Counted from the first letter of the stretch, positions 7,764-16,167 are shown. The stretch is DNA of 52,262 nucleotides from Paracoccus denitrificans (GCF_900100045.1 NZ_FNEA01000029.1:1-52262); one strand, 5' to 3'. Translations and numbers: made by a program. Notes: generated by a model from the sequence alone, not told the origin.

Positions 7764-8924
7764 CTAGGACAATATCCCCTCCTTGAAATGCCGGCCGAAG
7801 AATGCCACCGCCGCGAGACCCACCAGAACCAGTGAAAGGCTCGCCGTCAGGGAAACCGCCTGGGCCAGGAAACCAATCAGTGCCGGACCCAACAGGATTC
7901 CGGCATAACCCATCGAAATCACCCGAGACAGCGAACGCCCACCGTCCCTCGCGCCAAGCATACCCGCGGCCGAGAAGATCAGCGGGATGACATTCGCCAT
8001 CGCCAGTCCGCTGCAGGCAAGCGCCGCAAAGGCCAGATAGACCGAACCAGAAAGCAAGAACGCCGCCATGGATAGCGCCACCGCGGCGACCGAGATCCGA
8101 AACAATCGCGATGGGCCTAAAGCGCGGTTGGCCCGGTCCCCCAGCAGCCGGCCCAACAGCATCATGCCCGCAAAGATCGCATATCCGGCCGCACCGATGC
8201 TTTCCGATGTGCCGATGACCCGCACCAGATAGACGGCAGCCCAATCCATGATCGCGCCTTCGGCCAGGAAAATCACGAAGGCCAGCGTACCCAGCACCAG
8301 CACCGCAATTCCTGGCCTGGCACGGCTTCTGGCGGTCGTGGCATCGTTCGCCGGCTCTGCCACGGCAACAGTCGTGCGGGTGAACGCGGCAACCGCGATC
8401 ACCACGATCACGCTGCCCGACAGCGACAGGATCGAACCGTTCCCGACGCCGCGATGCGCCAGCGCCGCATAGGTCAGTGCGCCGATCAGCGTGCCAGCGC
8501 TGAACATGGCGTGAAACGAGGACATGACTGGCCGCCTTGCGCGCCGTTCAAGATAGGACGCCTGGCTGTTCATCGCCACGTCCAGCGCACCAAAGACGAG
8601 ACCGGCAAGGCTTGCCAGGATCACCGCGGCGGCCATCTGCGTCACCCAGCCGATGCCAATGATACCCAGCCCGAACAATCCGGCGGCGATTACCGAAAGC
8701 CGCTCGGCCCCGATCCTGGCGATCACCGGCGGCGCCTTGGTCATCGCCAGGATAGCGCCGGCCGCGAAGGATAGCAGAACCAGCCCCAGCGCACCTTCAT
8801 CCAACCCTGCCCGCCGACCCAACGCCGGCAGGTTGGCGCCCCAACTGCCGATGCCAAGGCCACCCGCAAGAAAGCACGCCAACAGGGTGATCCGCTCGCG
8901 CTGCGGAAAATCTGTGCCCGCCAT
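7764..8924 (-). CDS. MFS transporter (YbjJ-like)
   Basis: A 386-residue carrier with about 12 membrane segments, including AGGLGIGSWGANLPAL at the N-terminus and GALDVAMNSQA near residue 105, both typical of the YbjJ/FucP-like MFS group. The start at 8924 (MAGTDFPQ) is chosen for its GAGGG ribosome binding site seven bases upstream; a longer start at 8960 would overlap the upstream gene. It follows the TIM-barrel isomerase by 25 bases and is surely co-transcribed. Its role in the locus could be uptake or export of a sugar-like compound. Confidence 0.8.
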   Translation of the reverse strand: MAGTDFPQRERITLLACFLAGGLGIGSWGANLPALGRRAGLDEGALGLVLLSFAAGAILAMTKAPPVIARIGAERLSVIAAGLFGLGIIGIGWVTQMAAAVILASLAGLVFGALDVAMNSQASYLERRARRPVMSSFHAMFSAGTLIGALTYAALAHRGVGNGSILSLSGSVIVVIAVAAFTRTTVAVAEPANDATTARSRARPGIAVLVLGTLAFVIFLAEGAIMDWAAVYLVRVIGTSESIGAAGYAIFAGMMLLGRLLGDRANRALGPSRLFRISVAAVALSMAAFLLSGSVYLAFAALACSGLAMANVIPLIFSAAGMLGARDGGRSLSRVISMGYAGILLGPALIGFLAQAVSLTASLSLVLVGLAAVAFFGRHFKEGILS

Positions 8925-8949
8925 TGTGCCACCCTCTGGCCCGGAGACC

Positions 8950-9831
8950 CTAAAGGACAAGGCGCTCCATAAGCGCCTTCATCCCTGCCGCGACCCTGAA
9001 ACTGTCGTCCTGATGCTGCCTGCGGCAGAACAACTCGCCGCTCCACCAGCCGACATAGCCCGTCGCCTTCACCGCATCCACCCATTCCTGAAGGTTCAGC
9101 ACACCGCCGCCGGTGGGCACGTCGCGCAGCACCGCCTCGTCCGGGATGCCGCCGTCGTGGCGCAGCGAATCGCAGACATGCACGCCATAGATCGCATTCC
9201 TGTCGATCCGTGCGATCCGCTCGGGCGTATCCCCCGAGACATAGCAGTGCCAGAAATCCACCACCATCTTCACATTGGACCGTCCCGCCCGGTCGATCAG
9301 TTCCAGCTGGTCCGAGACGGTGTTTAGCGGGCACCAGCCAAGCGCTTCAAAATAAAGGATCAGCCCCCTCTCGGCGGCCATGTCGGCCAGCCGGGCCAGG
9401 TTGCGGGCGGTGATCCGCATCTGCTCGTCGCGAGGCAGGCCAAGGACGCCGGAATAGCCGGTCACCGGCCGGCCCGCGGCATGCGCCCTGACCGTGGCGA
9501 CCGAGACCGGGCCCGTAATCGCCTGCACGGCCTTCGCCCCCGCGATCTGCGCCAGATGGAAAAGTTCGCCGGCATCCCGCCACAGCGACTCTTCGGCCCC
9601 GCCGTGCCGCTCGATATCCATCAGGAAGCCGGTGCCCGGAATGTCGTAACCGCGCAGGCGCTCGACCAAGTCGGCCTCGGTCCATCCGGCGGCAAGGAAG
9701 GCGCGCATCTTGGCGGCCGAGATCTCGATGCCGTCATAACCCAGATCGGCGGCGATCTTCAGGTCCATCGCCATGGGTGCGTCCTTGGCGATCAGGGAAT
9801 GGAGGACGATTGTCTGGCGTTCGACGGACAT
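8950..9831 (-). CDS. Sugar phosphate isomerase/epimerase (AP-endonuclease 2-like TIM barrel)
   Basis: A 293-residue protein of the xylose-isomerase-like TIM barrel superfamily (IolE, Hyi, tagatose epimerase relatives). Probable metal ligands are visible: Glu in FEALG, Asp/His in VDFWHCY, His in YGVHVCDS and Glu in WSGELF. The start at 9831 (MSVERQTIV) has AGGAAAACCC before it. Such enzymes isomerise, epimerise or dehydrate keto-sugars or inosose-like compounds. It is the first gene of a two-gene minus-strand operon with the MFS carrier. It shares a divergent promoter region with the GMC oxidoreductase. Confidence 0.8.
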   Translation of the reverse strand: MSVERQTIVLHSLIAKDAPMAMDLKIAADLGYDGIEISAAKMRAFLAAGWTEADLVERLRGYDIPGTGFLMDIERHGGAEESLWRDAGELFHLAQIAGAKAVQAITGPVSVATVRAHAAGRPVTGYSGVLGLPRDEQMRITARNLARLADMAAERGLILYFEALGWCPLNTVSDQLELIDRAGRSNVKMVVDFWHCYVSGDTPERIARIDRNAIYGVHVCDSLRHDGGIPDEAVLRDVPTGGGVLNLQEWVDAVKATGYVGWWSGELFCRRQHQDDSFRVAAGMKALMERLVL

Positions 9832-9916
9832 GGGTTTTCCTTTCCTGGGATATACGGAGTTTCCGCGCGAGCCGTCGCCACGGCAATTGCGCAGTCCCAT
9901 GAATTCTTGCGCAACC

Positions 9917-9969
9917 TGACGCAATCGCCACGCGCTGTTGCGTCACCTGCATCACGCTTGCGAAATTGC
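9917..9969 (+). promoter_or_regulatory. Shared operator/promoter, copy A
   Basis: An inverted repeat TGACGCAA (9917-9924) / TTGCGTCA (9938-9945) is followed, 14 bases after TGCGTCA, by GCGAAATTGC (9960-9969). Read as a promoter, TTGCGT is the -35 and CGAAAT the -10 with a 17-base spacer, 53 bases before the GMC start. The same layout occurs at 15197-15238 (minus) and 16127-16167 (plus). Confidence 0.65.
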
Positions 9970-10022
9970 CAACCCCACCGCCGCTCGGCTTACTGCATCG
10001 ACAGGCCGGAAGGAGATACGGG

Positions 10023-11612
10023 ATGGACTGGGCGGATTACGTCATCGTCGGCGGAGGATCGACTGGCTGCGTCATGGCGTCGCGTCTCAGCGAGGACGCC
10101 GATACCCAGGTCGTCCTGCTGGAGGGAGGCCCGCGCGACCGGAACCCCTATATCCACATCCCCGGCGCCTATTACAAAACCGCGCAGGGTCCGTTGCTCA
10201 AGCGCTTCCCCTGGGAGCCGACGGATGGGCAGAATCGCACGGAGCAGCCGACGATGGTGCAGGCCAGCGTGTTGGGCGGCGGCTCTTCGGTCAATGCGAT
10301 GATCTATGTCCGGGGCAATCCAGACGATTACGCGACATGGGAAAACCTGGGGGCGTCCGGCTGGGGTTATCAGGACGTCCTGCCCTATTTCCGCAAGGCC
10401 GAGAACAACAACCGCTTCTGCAACGAGGCCCACGGCATCGACGGGCCCCTGGGGGTCTCGGACATCGACCATATCCATCCGCTGACCCGCGCCTGGCTGC
10501 AAGCTTGCCAGCAAAAGGGACTGCCGCTGAACCCGGATTTCAACTCGGGCGATCAGGCCGGCTGCGGGCTCTACCAGATCACCGCGCGGAACGGACGCCG
10601 CAGCAGCGCGGCAGTCGCCTATCTGAAGCCCGCGCGCAAACGCAGGAACCTCTCGGTGCGCACCGGGGCGCGGGTGCTGCGCGTGCTGGTCGAGAACGGT
10701 CGCGCTACGGGTGTCGAATATGTCGCCAAGGGTCGGACCCGGACGATCCGCGCCCGGCGCGAGGTCATCCTGTCGGCGGGCGGAATCAATACGCCCAAGC
10801 TCCTGATGCTGTCCGGCATCGGTCCGGCGGACGAACTGCGCCGCCATGGAATCGAAGTCGTCCACGACCTGCCGGGCGTCGGGCAGAACCTTCAGGACCA
10901 TATCGAGATTTCGCTGATCTATCAGCTCAATGGTCCGCACAGCTACGACAAGTACAAGAAGCTGCACTGGAAGGCGCTGGCGGGGCTGAACTACCTGCTG
11001 TTCAAGGGTGGCCCGGCTTCCTCCAACCTGATCGAGGGCGGCGCCTTCTGGTGGGCCGACCGGGCGGAAAAGCGTCCCGATGTGCAATATTTCATGGTCG
11101 TCGGCGCGGGGGTCGAGGAAGGGGTCGAAGCCGTGCCAGGCGGCAATGGCTGCACGATCAACCTTGGCCAGATCCGCCCGCGCTCGCGCGGCGAAGTGCG
11201 GCTGACCAGCGCGGATCCCGCCGCCTTCCCCCGCGTGATCCCGAATTATTTCAGCGATCCCCATGATCTGGAAACCATCACCGACGGCGCCATGTTCGCG
11301 CTGGAGGTGATGGAGCAATCCGCGATCAGCCGCTATGTCGAGCGCCGCCAATTGCCCGAGGCCGGGCCCGTCACCCGCGATCAGATCCGGCGCTTCTGCC
11401 AGACCACGGCCCATGCGGCTTTGCACCCGGCGGGCACCTGCCGGGCCGGAGTGGATGACATGGCGGTCGTCGATCCGCAATTGCGCGTCCATGGCATCGA
11501 GGGGCTGAGGGTCGCCGATGCCTCGATCATGCCGACGCTGATCTCGGGCAACCCGAACGCGGTCTGCATCATGATCGGCGAGAAGCTGTCGGACATGATG
11601 CGGCGCAGCTGA
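10023..11612 (+). CDS. GMC family FAD-dependent alcohol dehydrogenase/oxidase
   Basis: A 529-residue glucose-methanol-choline oxidoreductase. The FAD-binding GGGSTGCVMASRLSE lies at residues 10-24, the second GMC signature region SAGGINTPKLLMLSG near 255, and the catalytic His in LHPAGTC near 470, with SGNPN close to the C-terminus (His/Asn pair). It resembles choline, polyethylene-glycol and other alcohol dehydrogenases, which oxidise an alcohol to an aldehyde or ketone. GGAG precedes the start at 10023. Copy A of the shared promoter lies just upstream, linking it to the XRE-controlled locus. Confidence 0.88.
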   Translation: MDWADYVIVGGGSTGCVMASRLSEDADTQVVLLEGGPRDRNPYIHIPGAYYKTAQGPLLKRFPWEPTDGQNRTEQPTMVQASVLGGGSSVNAMIYVRGNPDDYATWENLGASGWGYQDVLPYFRKAENNNRFCNEAHGIDGPLGVSDIDHIHPLTRAWLQACQQKGLPLNPDFNSGDQAGCGLYQITARNGRRSSAAVAYLKPARKRRNLSVRTGARVLRVLVENGRATGVEYVAKGRTRTIRARREVILSAGGINTPKLLMLSGIGPADELRRHGIEVVHDLPGVGQNLQDHIEISLIYQLNGPHSYDKYKKLHWKALAGLNYLLFKGGPASSNLIEGGAFWWADRAEKRPDVQYFMVVGAGVEEGVEAVPGGNGCTINLGQIRPRSRGEVRLTSADPAAFPRVIPNYFSDPHDLETITDGAMFALEVMEQSAISRYVERRQLPEAGPVTRDQIRRFCQTTAHAALHPAGTCRAGVDDMAVVDPQLRVHGIEGLRVADASIMPTLISGNPNAVCIMIGEKLSDMMRRS

Positions 11613-11649
11613 CGGCGGCGTTTCTCGGCGCCTCCCTGAGGAGAGATAC

Positions 11650-12009
11650 ATGGCCAAAACCGGCAACCTCGCCGACCTGGCCACGGGCAAGGACGAGGCG
11701 ATCATTGCCGATCTTTCCTGGGGCGGCCAGACCACGCTGAACGGCGGCTTCTTTCACGAACTGCCACTGATGTCGGCGGCAGGGGCCATTGCCTCCTACC
11801 CGGGGCCGTTGCGCGTCATCATGGGCCCGAAGGAAACCATCGTCACCCCGCAGCCCATCTCCGGCAACCAGTTGCTGCAATATCGCGAGGGAACCAAGGA
11901 TCTGATGGTGCTGGAACCCGACCACGATTTCGGTGCCGGCACCTCGACCGGCCTGGCAGAGAAGGAACTGGCTCCAGAAACCGTCGAATGGTTCAGAAAC
12001 AGCCTGTAA
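11650..12009 (+). CDS. Truncated alpha/beta hydrolase, C-terminal part
   Basis: A 119-residue protein. Its sequence matches only the last third of dienelactone-hydrolase or thioesterase-type alpha/beta hydrolases: ADLSWGGQTTL, FFHELPLMS, a strand YPGPLRVIMGPKETIVTP near the acid residue, and a final DHDF with the catalytic His. The nucleophile elbow (GxSxG) is absent. It nevertheless has a good ribosome binding site (GAGGAGAGATACA) and ATG, 37 bases after the GMC gene. It could be a decay product or a small protein kept for another reason. Catalysis as a hydrolase is unlikely. Confidence 0.6.
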   Translation: MAKTGNLADLATGKDEAIIADLSWGGQTTLNGGFFHELPLMSAAGAIASYPGPLRVIMGPKETIVTPQPISGNQLLQYREGTKDLMVLEPDHDFGAGTSTGLAEKELAPETVEWFRNSL

Positions 12010-12029
12010 CCCGCCGGCGCATCCAGCCT

Positions 12030-13031
12030 TTAACCCATGCTGTCGGCAAGCGCGCGGACGCGGGCGGCGGCTTCCGTCAGGCGCTCATCGGGCAGGCTGC
12101 CTTCGGCGACGGCCGACAGGATGCGGGTGCGGACCTGTTCCAGATCGTTCGCCGCCGACAAAAGCAGCAGGTCGGACCCTGCGCGCAAGGCCTCGACCGC
12201 CGCCGTCGGGACGTCGCGCTGGCCGCGCAGGGTGCCGGCGGCGTCGAGGTCGTCGCTGACCACCAGCCCGGTGAAACCCAGCCCCCGCAGCGCGGCGATG
12301 GTGGTGGCAGAAAGCGACGAGGGCATCGTGGCGTCCATCCCCGGCACCAGCGCCGGTCCGGTCATCACCGCGCGCGCACCCGCGGCGATGGCCGCGCGAA
12401 AGGGGACCATGCCGGGCGCCAGCGCGTCGGCCCCGCCGCTGACCGTGGCCGCATCCACCGCCGGATCCCCGTCGATGTCGTGATGGCCGGGGAAATGCTT
12501 GGCGGTGGCGACGACGCCCGCCGCCTCGACGCCGCGGATAAAGGCGCAGCCGATCCGCGCCACCTCGACCGCATCGGTGCCCAATGTCCGGCCCTGCAGC
12601 CAGGGATTGTGCCCGGTCACCACGTCGATGACCGGCGACAGAAACATGGTCACGCCCATTCCGCGCGCCGCCTGGGCCATGCGGAACGCGACCCGCTCGA
12701 TCTCTTCCGAGGCCATGGCGTGCAGCGCCTCGTTGTCGGGCAGTTGCGGCACCAGCCCGTGCAGCCGGCGGATGCCCGAGGGCTCCTGATCCAGCGCCAC
12801 CAGCGCCGGGCCGGCAAGGCCGGTGATCCGGCCGGTCAGTGCGCGCAACTTGTCGGCGCTTTCGCCCCGGCGGCGGGCGTCCGACATGCTGCGCGCGACA
12901 TATTCCGCCCGCGTTTCGCCCATCAGAAGGGCGCGGCCGCCCTGATCCAGGAAACGCGCCAGCGGATCGGTCAGCACCAGATCGTCGATCGCCGGCAGCA
13001 GCACGGCATAGGCATCGGCCTTGAGGCTCAT
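12030..13031 (-). CDS. Glycoside hydrolase family 3 protein (NagZ-like, dyad missing)
   Basis: A 333-residue single-domain GH3 protein. KHFPGH (178-183) and the nucleophile region VVSDDLDA (Asp260) are clear. NagZ-type N-acetylglucosaminidases carry a DSH acid/base loop soon after KHFPGH; here that loop reads HDIDGDPAVDAATV without the His. Either another residue serves, or the substrate and reaction differ. No signal peptide is seen, so it should act in the cytoplasm. AAGGA precedes the start. It is the third gene of a minus-strand operon after the cupin and lyase genes, which suggests a catabolic rather than cell-wall role. Confidence 0.8.
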   Translation of the reverse strand: MSLKADAYAVLLPAIDDLVLTDPLARFLDQGGRALLMGETRAEYVARSMSDARRRGESADKLRALTGRITGLAGPALVALDQEPSGIRRLHGLVPQLPDNEALHAMASEEIERVAFRMAQAARGMGVTMFLSPVIDVVTGHNPWLQGRTLGTDAVEVARIGCAFIRGVEAAGVVATAKHFPGHHDIDGDPAVDAATVSGGADALAPGMVPFRAAIAAGARAVMTGPALVPGMDATMPSSLSATTIAALRGLGFTGLVVSDDLDAAGTLRGQRDVPTAAVEALRAGSDLLLLSAANDLEQVRTRILSAVAEGSLPDERLTEAAARVRALADSMG

Positions 13032-13055
13032 GTCAGGTTCCTTTGCGAGTTGGGG

Positions 13056-14423
13056 TCAGTCGGCCGGATCGCCCGAGGCAAGGCCCTGTCCGCGCAAGAG
13101 CGCGCCCAGATCCTCGCCCCTAGCGACCGCCTCGGAGATATCGGCGGCGGCGGCGCGCCCGACCAGGGGCACCAGCCCGGCGGCAAGGGTGCCGGGTGCC
13201 GACAGATTGCCGGCGCATGCCTCGGGCGCTGCCCGAATGTCCTGCACGCAGCGTTCGGCAAAGATGCGGGCGGCGCTCTCGATCATGCCCAGGCTGGTCA
13301 GCAGGCAATGCGCCATCAGCGGCTCGAAGGCGTTGCGCTGCAACTGCCCGGCCTCGGCCGCCATACCAACGGCGACATCGGCCCCGGCAACGTGAAAGGC
13401 AACCTGGCTGACCATTTCCGGGATCACGGGATTGACCTTGCCCGCGATCAGCGGCGACCCGGGCTGGACGGCGGGAAGGGAGATCTCGCCGATGCCGCCG
13501 CGCGGGCCGCTGGACAGCAGGCGCAGGTCGTTGGCGATCTTGGAAAGCGTCACCGCGATGCCGCGCAAGAGCGATGAGAACTGCACCAGGCCAGCGCTGT
13601 TCCAGGCCGCACAGACCAGATCGTCGTCGCGGCGCAGGGGCAGTTCGGTCAGGCGCTGCAACTCGGCGATCACCGTCTCGGCGAAATCCGGCTGCGCGGC
13701 CAGGCCGGTGCCGACCATGGTGCCGCCCAGGTTCAGCCCCGCCAGGCCTTGCGAGGCCGGCCAGATCCGTGCCGCCTCGTGCCGCAGCGCGGTCGAGAAG
13801 GCGTGGAATTCTTCGCCCAGGGTCATCGGCGCCGCGTCCTGCAGATGGGTGCGCGCCAGCTTGAGGATGCCGCCGAACTCCTGCGCCTTTCCGGCAAAGG
13901 CTTCGGCCAGCGCCAGCAGAGCCCGTTCCAGCCCCGGCGCACCCTGCATCAGCGCGATGCGCAGCGCCGTCGCATGCACGTCGGTGGTGGATTGCGAGCG
14001 GTTGACGTCGCGGATCGGGTGCAGGTGCTCATACTGGCCGCAGGCGCGGCCCATCAGCTCCAGCCCGCGATTGGCGATCACCTCGTTCAGGTTCATGTGG
14101 CTGGAGGTGCCGCCGCCGCCCTGGAACACGTCGATGACGAAATGACCGGCATGCTGGCCGGCCATCAACTCGTCGCAGACCCGGCCGATCACCTCGGCCT
14201 TGCGCGCCGACAGCTTGCCCAGCCGGTAATTCGCCGCTGCTGCCGCCTTTTTCGTCAGCGCCATGGCGCGGATCAGCGGCGCCAGCGACCCGATCTTCAT
14301 GCCCGAGACCGGGAAGTTCTCGGCCGCGCGCAGCGTGTTGATGCCATAGAGCGCCTCGCCCGGCAGCCGGCGGCTGCCCAGTTCATCGCTTTCGATGCGG
14401 GTCCAGGATTCGCCGGAAATCAT
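13056..14423 (-). CDS. Aspartase/fumarase superfamily lyase, divergent active site
   Basis: A 455-residue lyase aligned over its whole length to aspartase and fumarase C. FQGGGGTSSHMNLNEVI (100-116), RTHLQD (191-196) and the flexible loop GSPLIAGKVNPVIPE (322-336) are found. Catalytic Ser323, Lys and Asn of the loop are kept. Two usual positions differ: the SQSTND motif is SQSTTD (143-148), losing the Asn that contacts the amino group of aspartate, and GSSxMP is GSPLIA. It may add or remove an amine, water or other group on a different dicarboxylate or sugar acid. It sits 19 bases after the cupin gene. Confidence 0.82.
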   Translation of the reverse strand: MISGESWTRIESDELGSRRLPGEALYGINTLRAAENFPVSGMKIGSLAPLIRAMALTKKAAAAANYRLGKLSARKAEVIGRVCDELMAGQHAGHFVIDVFQGGGGTSSHMNLNEVIANRGLELMGRACGQYEHLHPIRDVNRSQSTTDVHATALRIALMQGAPGLERALLALAEAFAGKAQEFGGILKLARTHLQDAAPMTLGEEFHAFSTALRHEAARIWPASQGLAGLNLGGTMVGTGLAAQPDFAETVIAELQRLTELPLRRDDDLVCAAWNSAGLVQFSSLLRGIAVTLSKIANDLRLLSSGPRGGIGEISLPAVQPGSPLIAGKVNPVIPEMVSQVAFHVAGADVAVGMAAEAGQLQRNAFEPLMAHCLLTSLGMIESAARIFAERCVQDIRAAPEACAGNLSAPGTLAAGLVPLVGRAAAADISEAVARGEDLGALLRGQGLASGDPAD

Positions 14424-14442
14424 TGCGCCTTCTTGGTGCCTG

Positions 14443-15138
14443 TCAGCCCTTGGGGTGCAGTTCGACCGCCAGCCAGACGGAATCGGTGTCGGCGTAGTAG
14501 CGGTGCCATGGATAGGTCCATTGGTTCGGGCCGGTCACCCGGCAGAACGGATCATGCGAATAGCCGGTCGGCATGATCACATCCTCGTAGAGGGTATTCT
14601 CGTCGCGTTCGGCGAATTTCTGCATCCGGCCGAGGCCGTGGATCTGGGTATGCACCTCAAGAAAGGGATGCTCGTTATGGATGAAGCAATCCGTATCGCC
14701 CGGCGACCACCACAGGTTCAGCTTCAGCTCGAACTCCTGCGGTTCCTCGGCCGTGCGGCGTTCGTTGGTAAAGACATGGGGGTCGGTCGTGACCAGGCCG
14801 ATGCTGTCCTGGGCCGAGATGAACAGCGGCGTGTCGCGCGGAAAGCTCTTGATCCGGTTGCCGAGCCAGTCCCAGCCGCGGAACATGCAGCCACCAAGGT
14901 TTGTGGGCTTGAGCACCTTGATGATCGCTGCCCGCTCGCCCGAGCGAATCGTCCCGCCCCTGAGCCAGGTCGACTTCCACGCCGGGACGATGCCGGGGTG
15001 ATCGGTGCCGGTCACCAGCGGTTCGGGCGACAGGTTGACGACGACGGCGTCCTCGACCAGGTAATCCTTAGGGCTTTCAATAAGCTGCGCCTTGATGAAC
15101 TCGTCGGCAAAGGCAAGGTCGCGGATCTGGTTGTGCAT
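14443..15138 (-). CDS. Cupin-like protein of unknown function
   Basis: A 231-residue protein that I cannot name. It is rich in aromatic residues and histidines arranged like a cupin metal site: CFIHNEHPFLEVHTQIHG (two close His plus Glu and His), then a later HDPF and WHRYY. It may bind a metal and a carboxylated or sugar-acid ligand. The start at 15138 is preceded by GGGGA; an upstream ATG at 15201 would run through the promoter motif at 15197-15238 and is rejected. It is the first gene of the cupin-lyase-GH3 operon. Confidence 0.6.
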   Translation of the reverse strand: MHNQIRDLAFADEFIKAQLIESPKDYLVEDAVVVNLSPEPLVTGTDHPGIVPAWKSTWLRGGTIRSGERAAIIKVLKPTNLGGCMFRGWDWLGNRIKSFPRDTPLFISAQDSIGLVTTDPHVFTNERRTAEEPQEFELKLNLWWSPGDTDCFIHNEHPFLEVHTQIHGLGRMQKFAERDENTLYEDVIMPTGYSHDPFCRVTGPNQWTYPWHRYYADTDSVWLAVELHPKG

Positions 15139-15196
15139 GGTGATGTCCCCGAGGATGTTGGATATGGCGCAAGGACAGCACGGAAAGACCTTCCAG

Positions 15197-15238
15197 ACCA
15201 TTGCGCGACCACCGCAAAACTGACGCAGACTGGCGCAG
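15197..15238 (-). promoter_or_regulatory. Shared operator/promoter, copy B
   Basis: On the plus strand ACTGACGCAG (15219-15228) is directly repeated as ACTGGCGCAG (15229-15238). Read on the minus strand this gives TGCGCCAGTCTGCGTCA, 14 bases, then GCGCAATGGT (15197-15206). The -35 would be CTGCGT and the -10 CGCAAT with 17 bases between, 58 bases before the cupin gene start. Confidence 0.7.
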
Positions 15239-15261
15239 TTCCGGGCATCGCGTGCGTCGGT

Positions 15262-16104
15262 TCAGACCGGCTTGATCATGTCGGGGCTTTCGCCCAGATA
15301 TTCGCGCGCCTCGCGGGGGATCGAGGCGTCGTTCATGTCCAGCGTCGTGGTCGCCTGCAGTTCCGCCCGGCTCAGCAAACCGGGGCGGCGGTAATGCAGC
15401 ACCGCGCGGGTCGAGAAGGGCTGGCGAAACATCGTCGCCGCGACACCGCTGACGATGCCGAACATGAAGCGCTTGGCGCTGCGCTGCACGGTCGAGAAGA
15501 TGCCAAAGGTGAATTCGTTGCGCTGCACCGTCTCGAAGTCGATGGTGAAGACGCGGTCCTCTACCGGGAAGGTGAAGCCGTGATACTTGAAGATGTATTC
15601 GGTGCGCGACGGGTCGTCGTAGCTGGGAAAACGCTCGACGTAATAGTGGTTCAGGAAATCTCCGCTTTGGAAGATGCAGAAGGCCGAGCGCAGGATCTTG
15701 CGCGCGTAGATCGAGGAATACTGGTAGCGGTCATAGCAGCCGACATATTCCCCCATGTCGATCTTGGTCGAGACCGCCACCGTATCGAGAAAGCGCGCGA
15801 CCTGCGGCGCCCGGCGCAGATGGTCCAGCACGTCGAAGAAGTTGCCGTCGACCAGAGCGCGGAAACGCTCATGTTCGCTGAACAGGATGTCGGGGCCGAG
15901 GCCGAAGAAATTCGCGATCAGGCGTGTGTTGCCCGACGAGGGCATGTGGCGGCCCGACAGGTATTTGTTGAACTGCTGCCGATTGATGCCGAGCTTGCGG
16001 CAGATCTGCGAGATCGAGCCCTGCCGGTCGCAAAGCAGGCGCAGGTTTGCGGCGAAATTCGCCATGCGGCCGGCGGGGTCGTGGGTAAGGTCTGACCGGG
16101 TCAT
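15262..16104 (-). CDS. XRE-family transcriptional regulator
   Basis: A 280-residue protein. Residues 14-70 form a Cro/CI-type HTH (ANLRLLCDRQGSISQICRKL, then NRQQFNKYLSGRHMPS). The 200-residue C-terminal domain is aromatic-rich and of unknown fold, probably binding an effector. The start at 16104 has AAGG eight bases upstream. It lies between the cupin operon and the divergent ThDP operon, with copy B downstream and copy C 23 bases upstream of its own start. It is the natural candidate to bind the TGCGTCA repeats and to control itself and three neighbouring operons. Activator or repressor cannot be decided. Confidence 0.8.
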   Translation of the reverse strand: MTRSDLTHDPAGRMANFAANLRLLCDRQGSISQICRKLGINRQQFNKYLSGRHMPSSGNTRLIANFFGLGPDILFSEHERFRALVDGNFFDVLDHLRRAPQVARFLDTVAVSTKIDMGEYVGCYDRYQYSSIYARKILRSAFCIFQSGDFLNHYYVERFPSYDDPSRTEYIFKYHGFTFPVEDRVFTIDFETVQRNEFTFGIFSTVQRSAKRFMFGIVSGVAATMFRQPFSTRAVLHYRRPGLLSRAELQATTTLDMNDASIPREAREYLGESPDMIKPV

Positions 16105-16126
16105 CTCCAGATCCTTGCGCAGACCG

Positions 16127-16167
16127 TGCGTCAGTCTGCGTCATGAAACGAATGAATGCGAAATTGC
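16127..16167. promoter_or_regulatory. Shared operator/promoter, copy C (xre / ThDP divergent region)
   Basis: TGCGTCAGTCTGCGTCA (16127-16143) holds two direct TGCGTCA repeats. Fourteen bases later comes GCGAAATTGC (16158-16167). In the plus direction CTGCGT and CGAAAT are spaced 17 bases like -35 and -10, 89 bases before the ThDP gene. The repeats also lie 23 bases upstream of the xre start on the other strand. Confidence 0.7.

Noticed and set aside
10060..10080. Another TGCGTCA inside the GMC coding sequence
   Set aside because: It is not paired, has no GCGMAAT after 14 bases and lies inside coding sequence.
15139..15201. Longer N-terminus for the cupin-like gene, starting at 15201
   Set aside because: It would begin inside the -10 box of the shared promoter, and its added residues are Cys-rich and unlike the rest.
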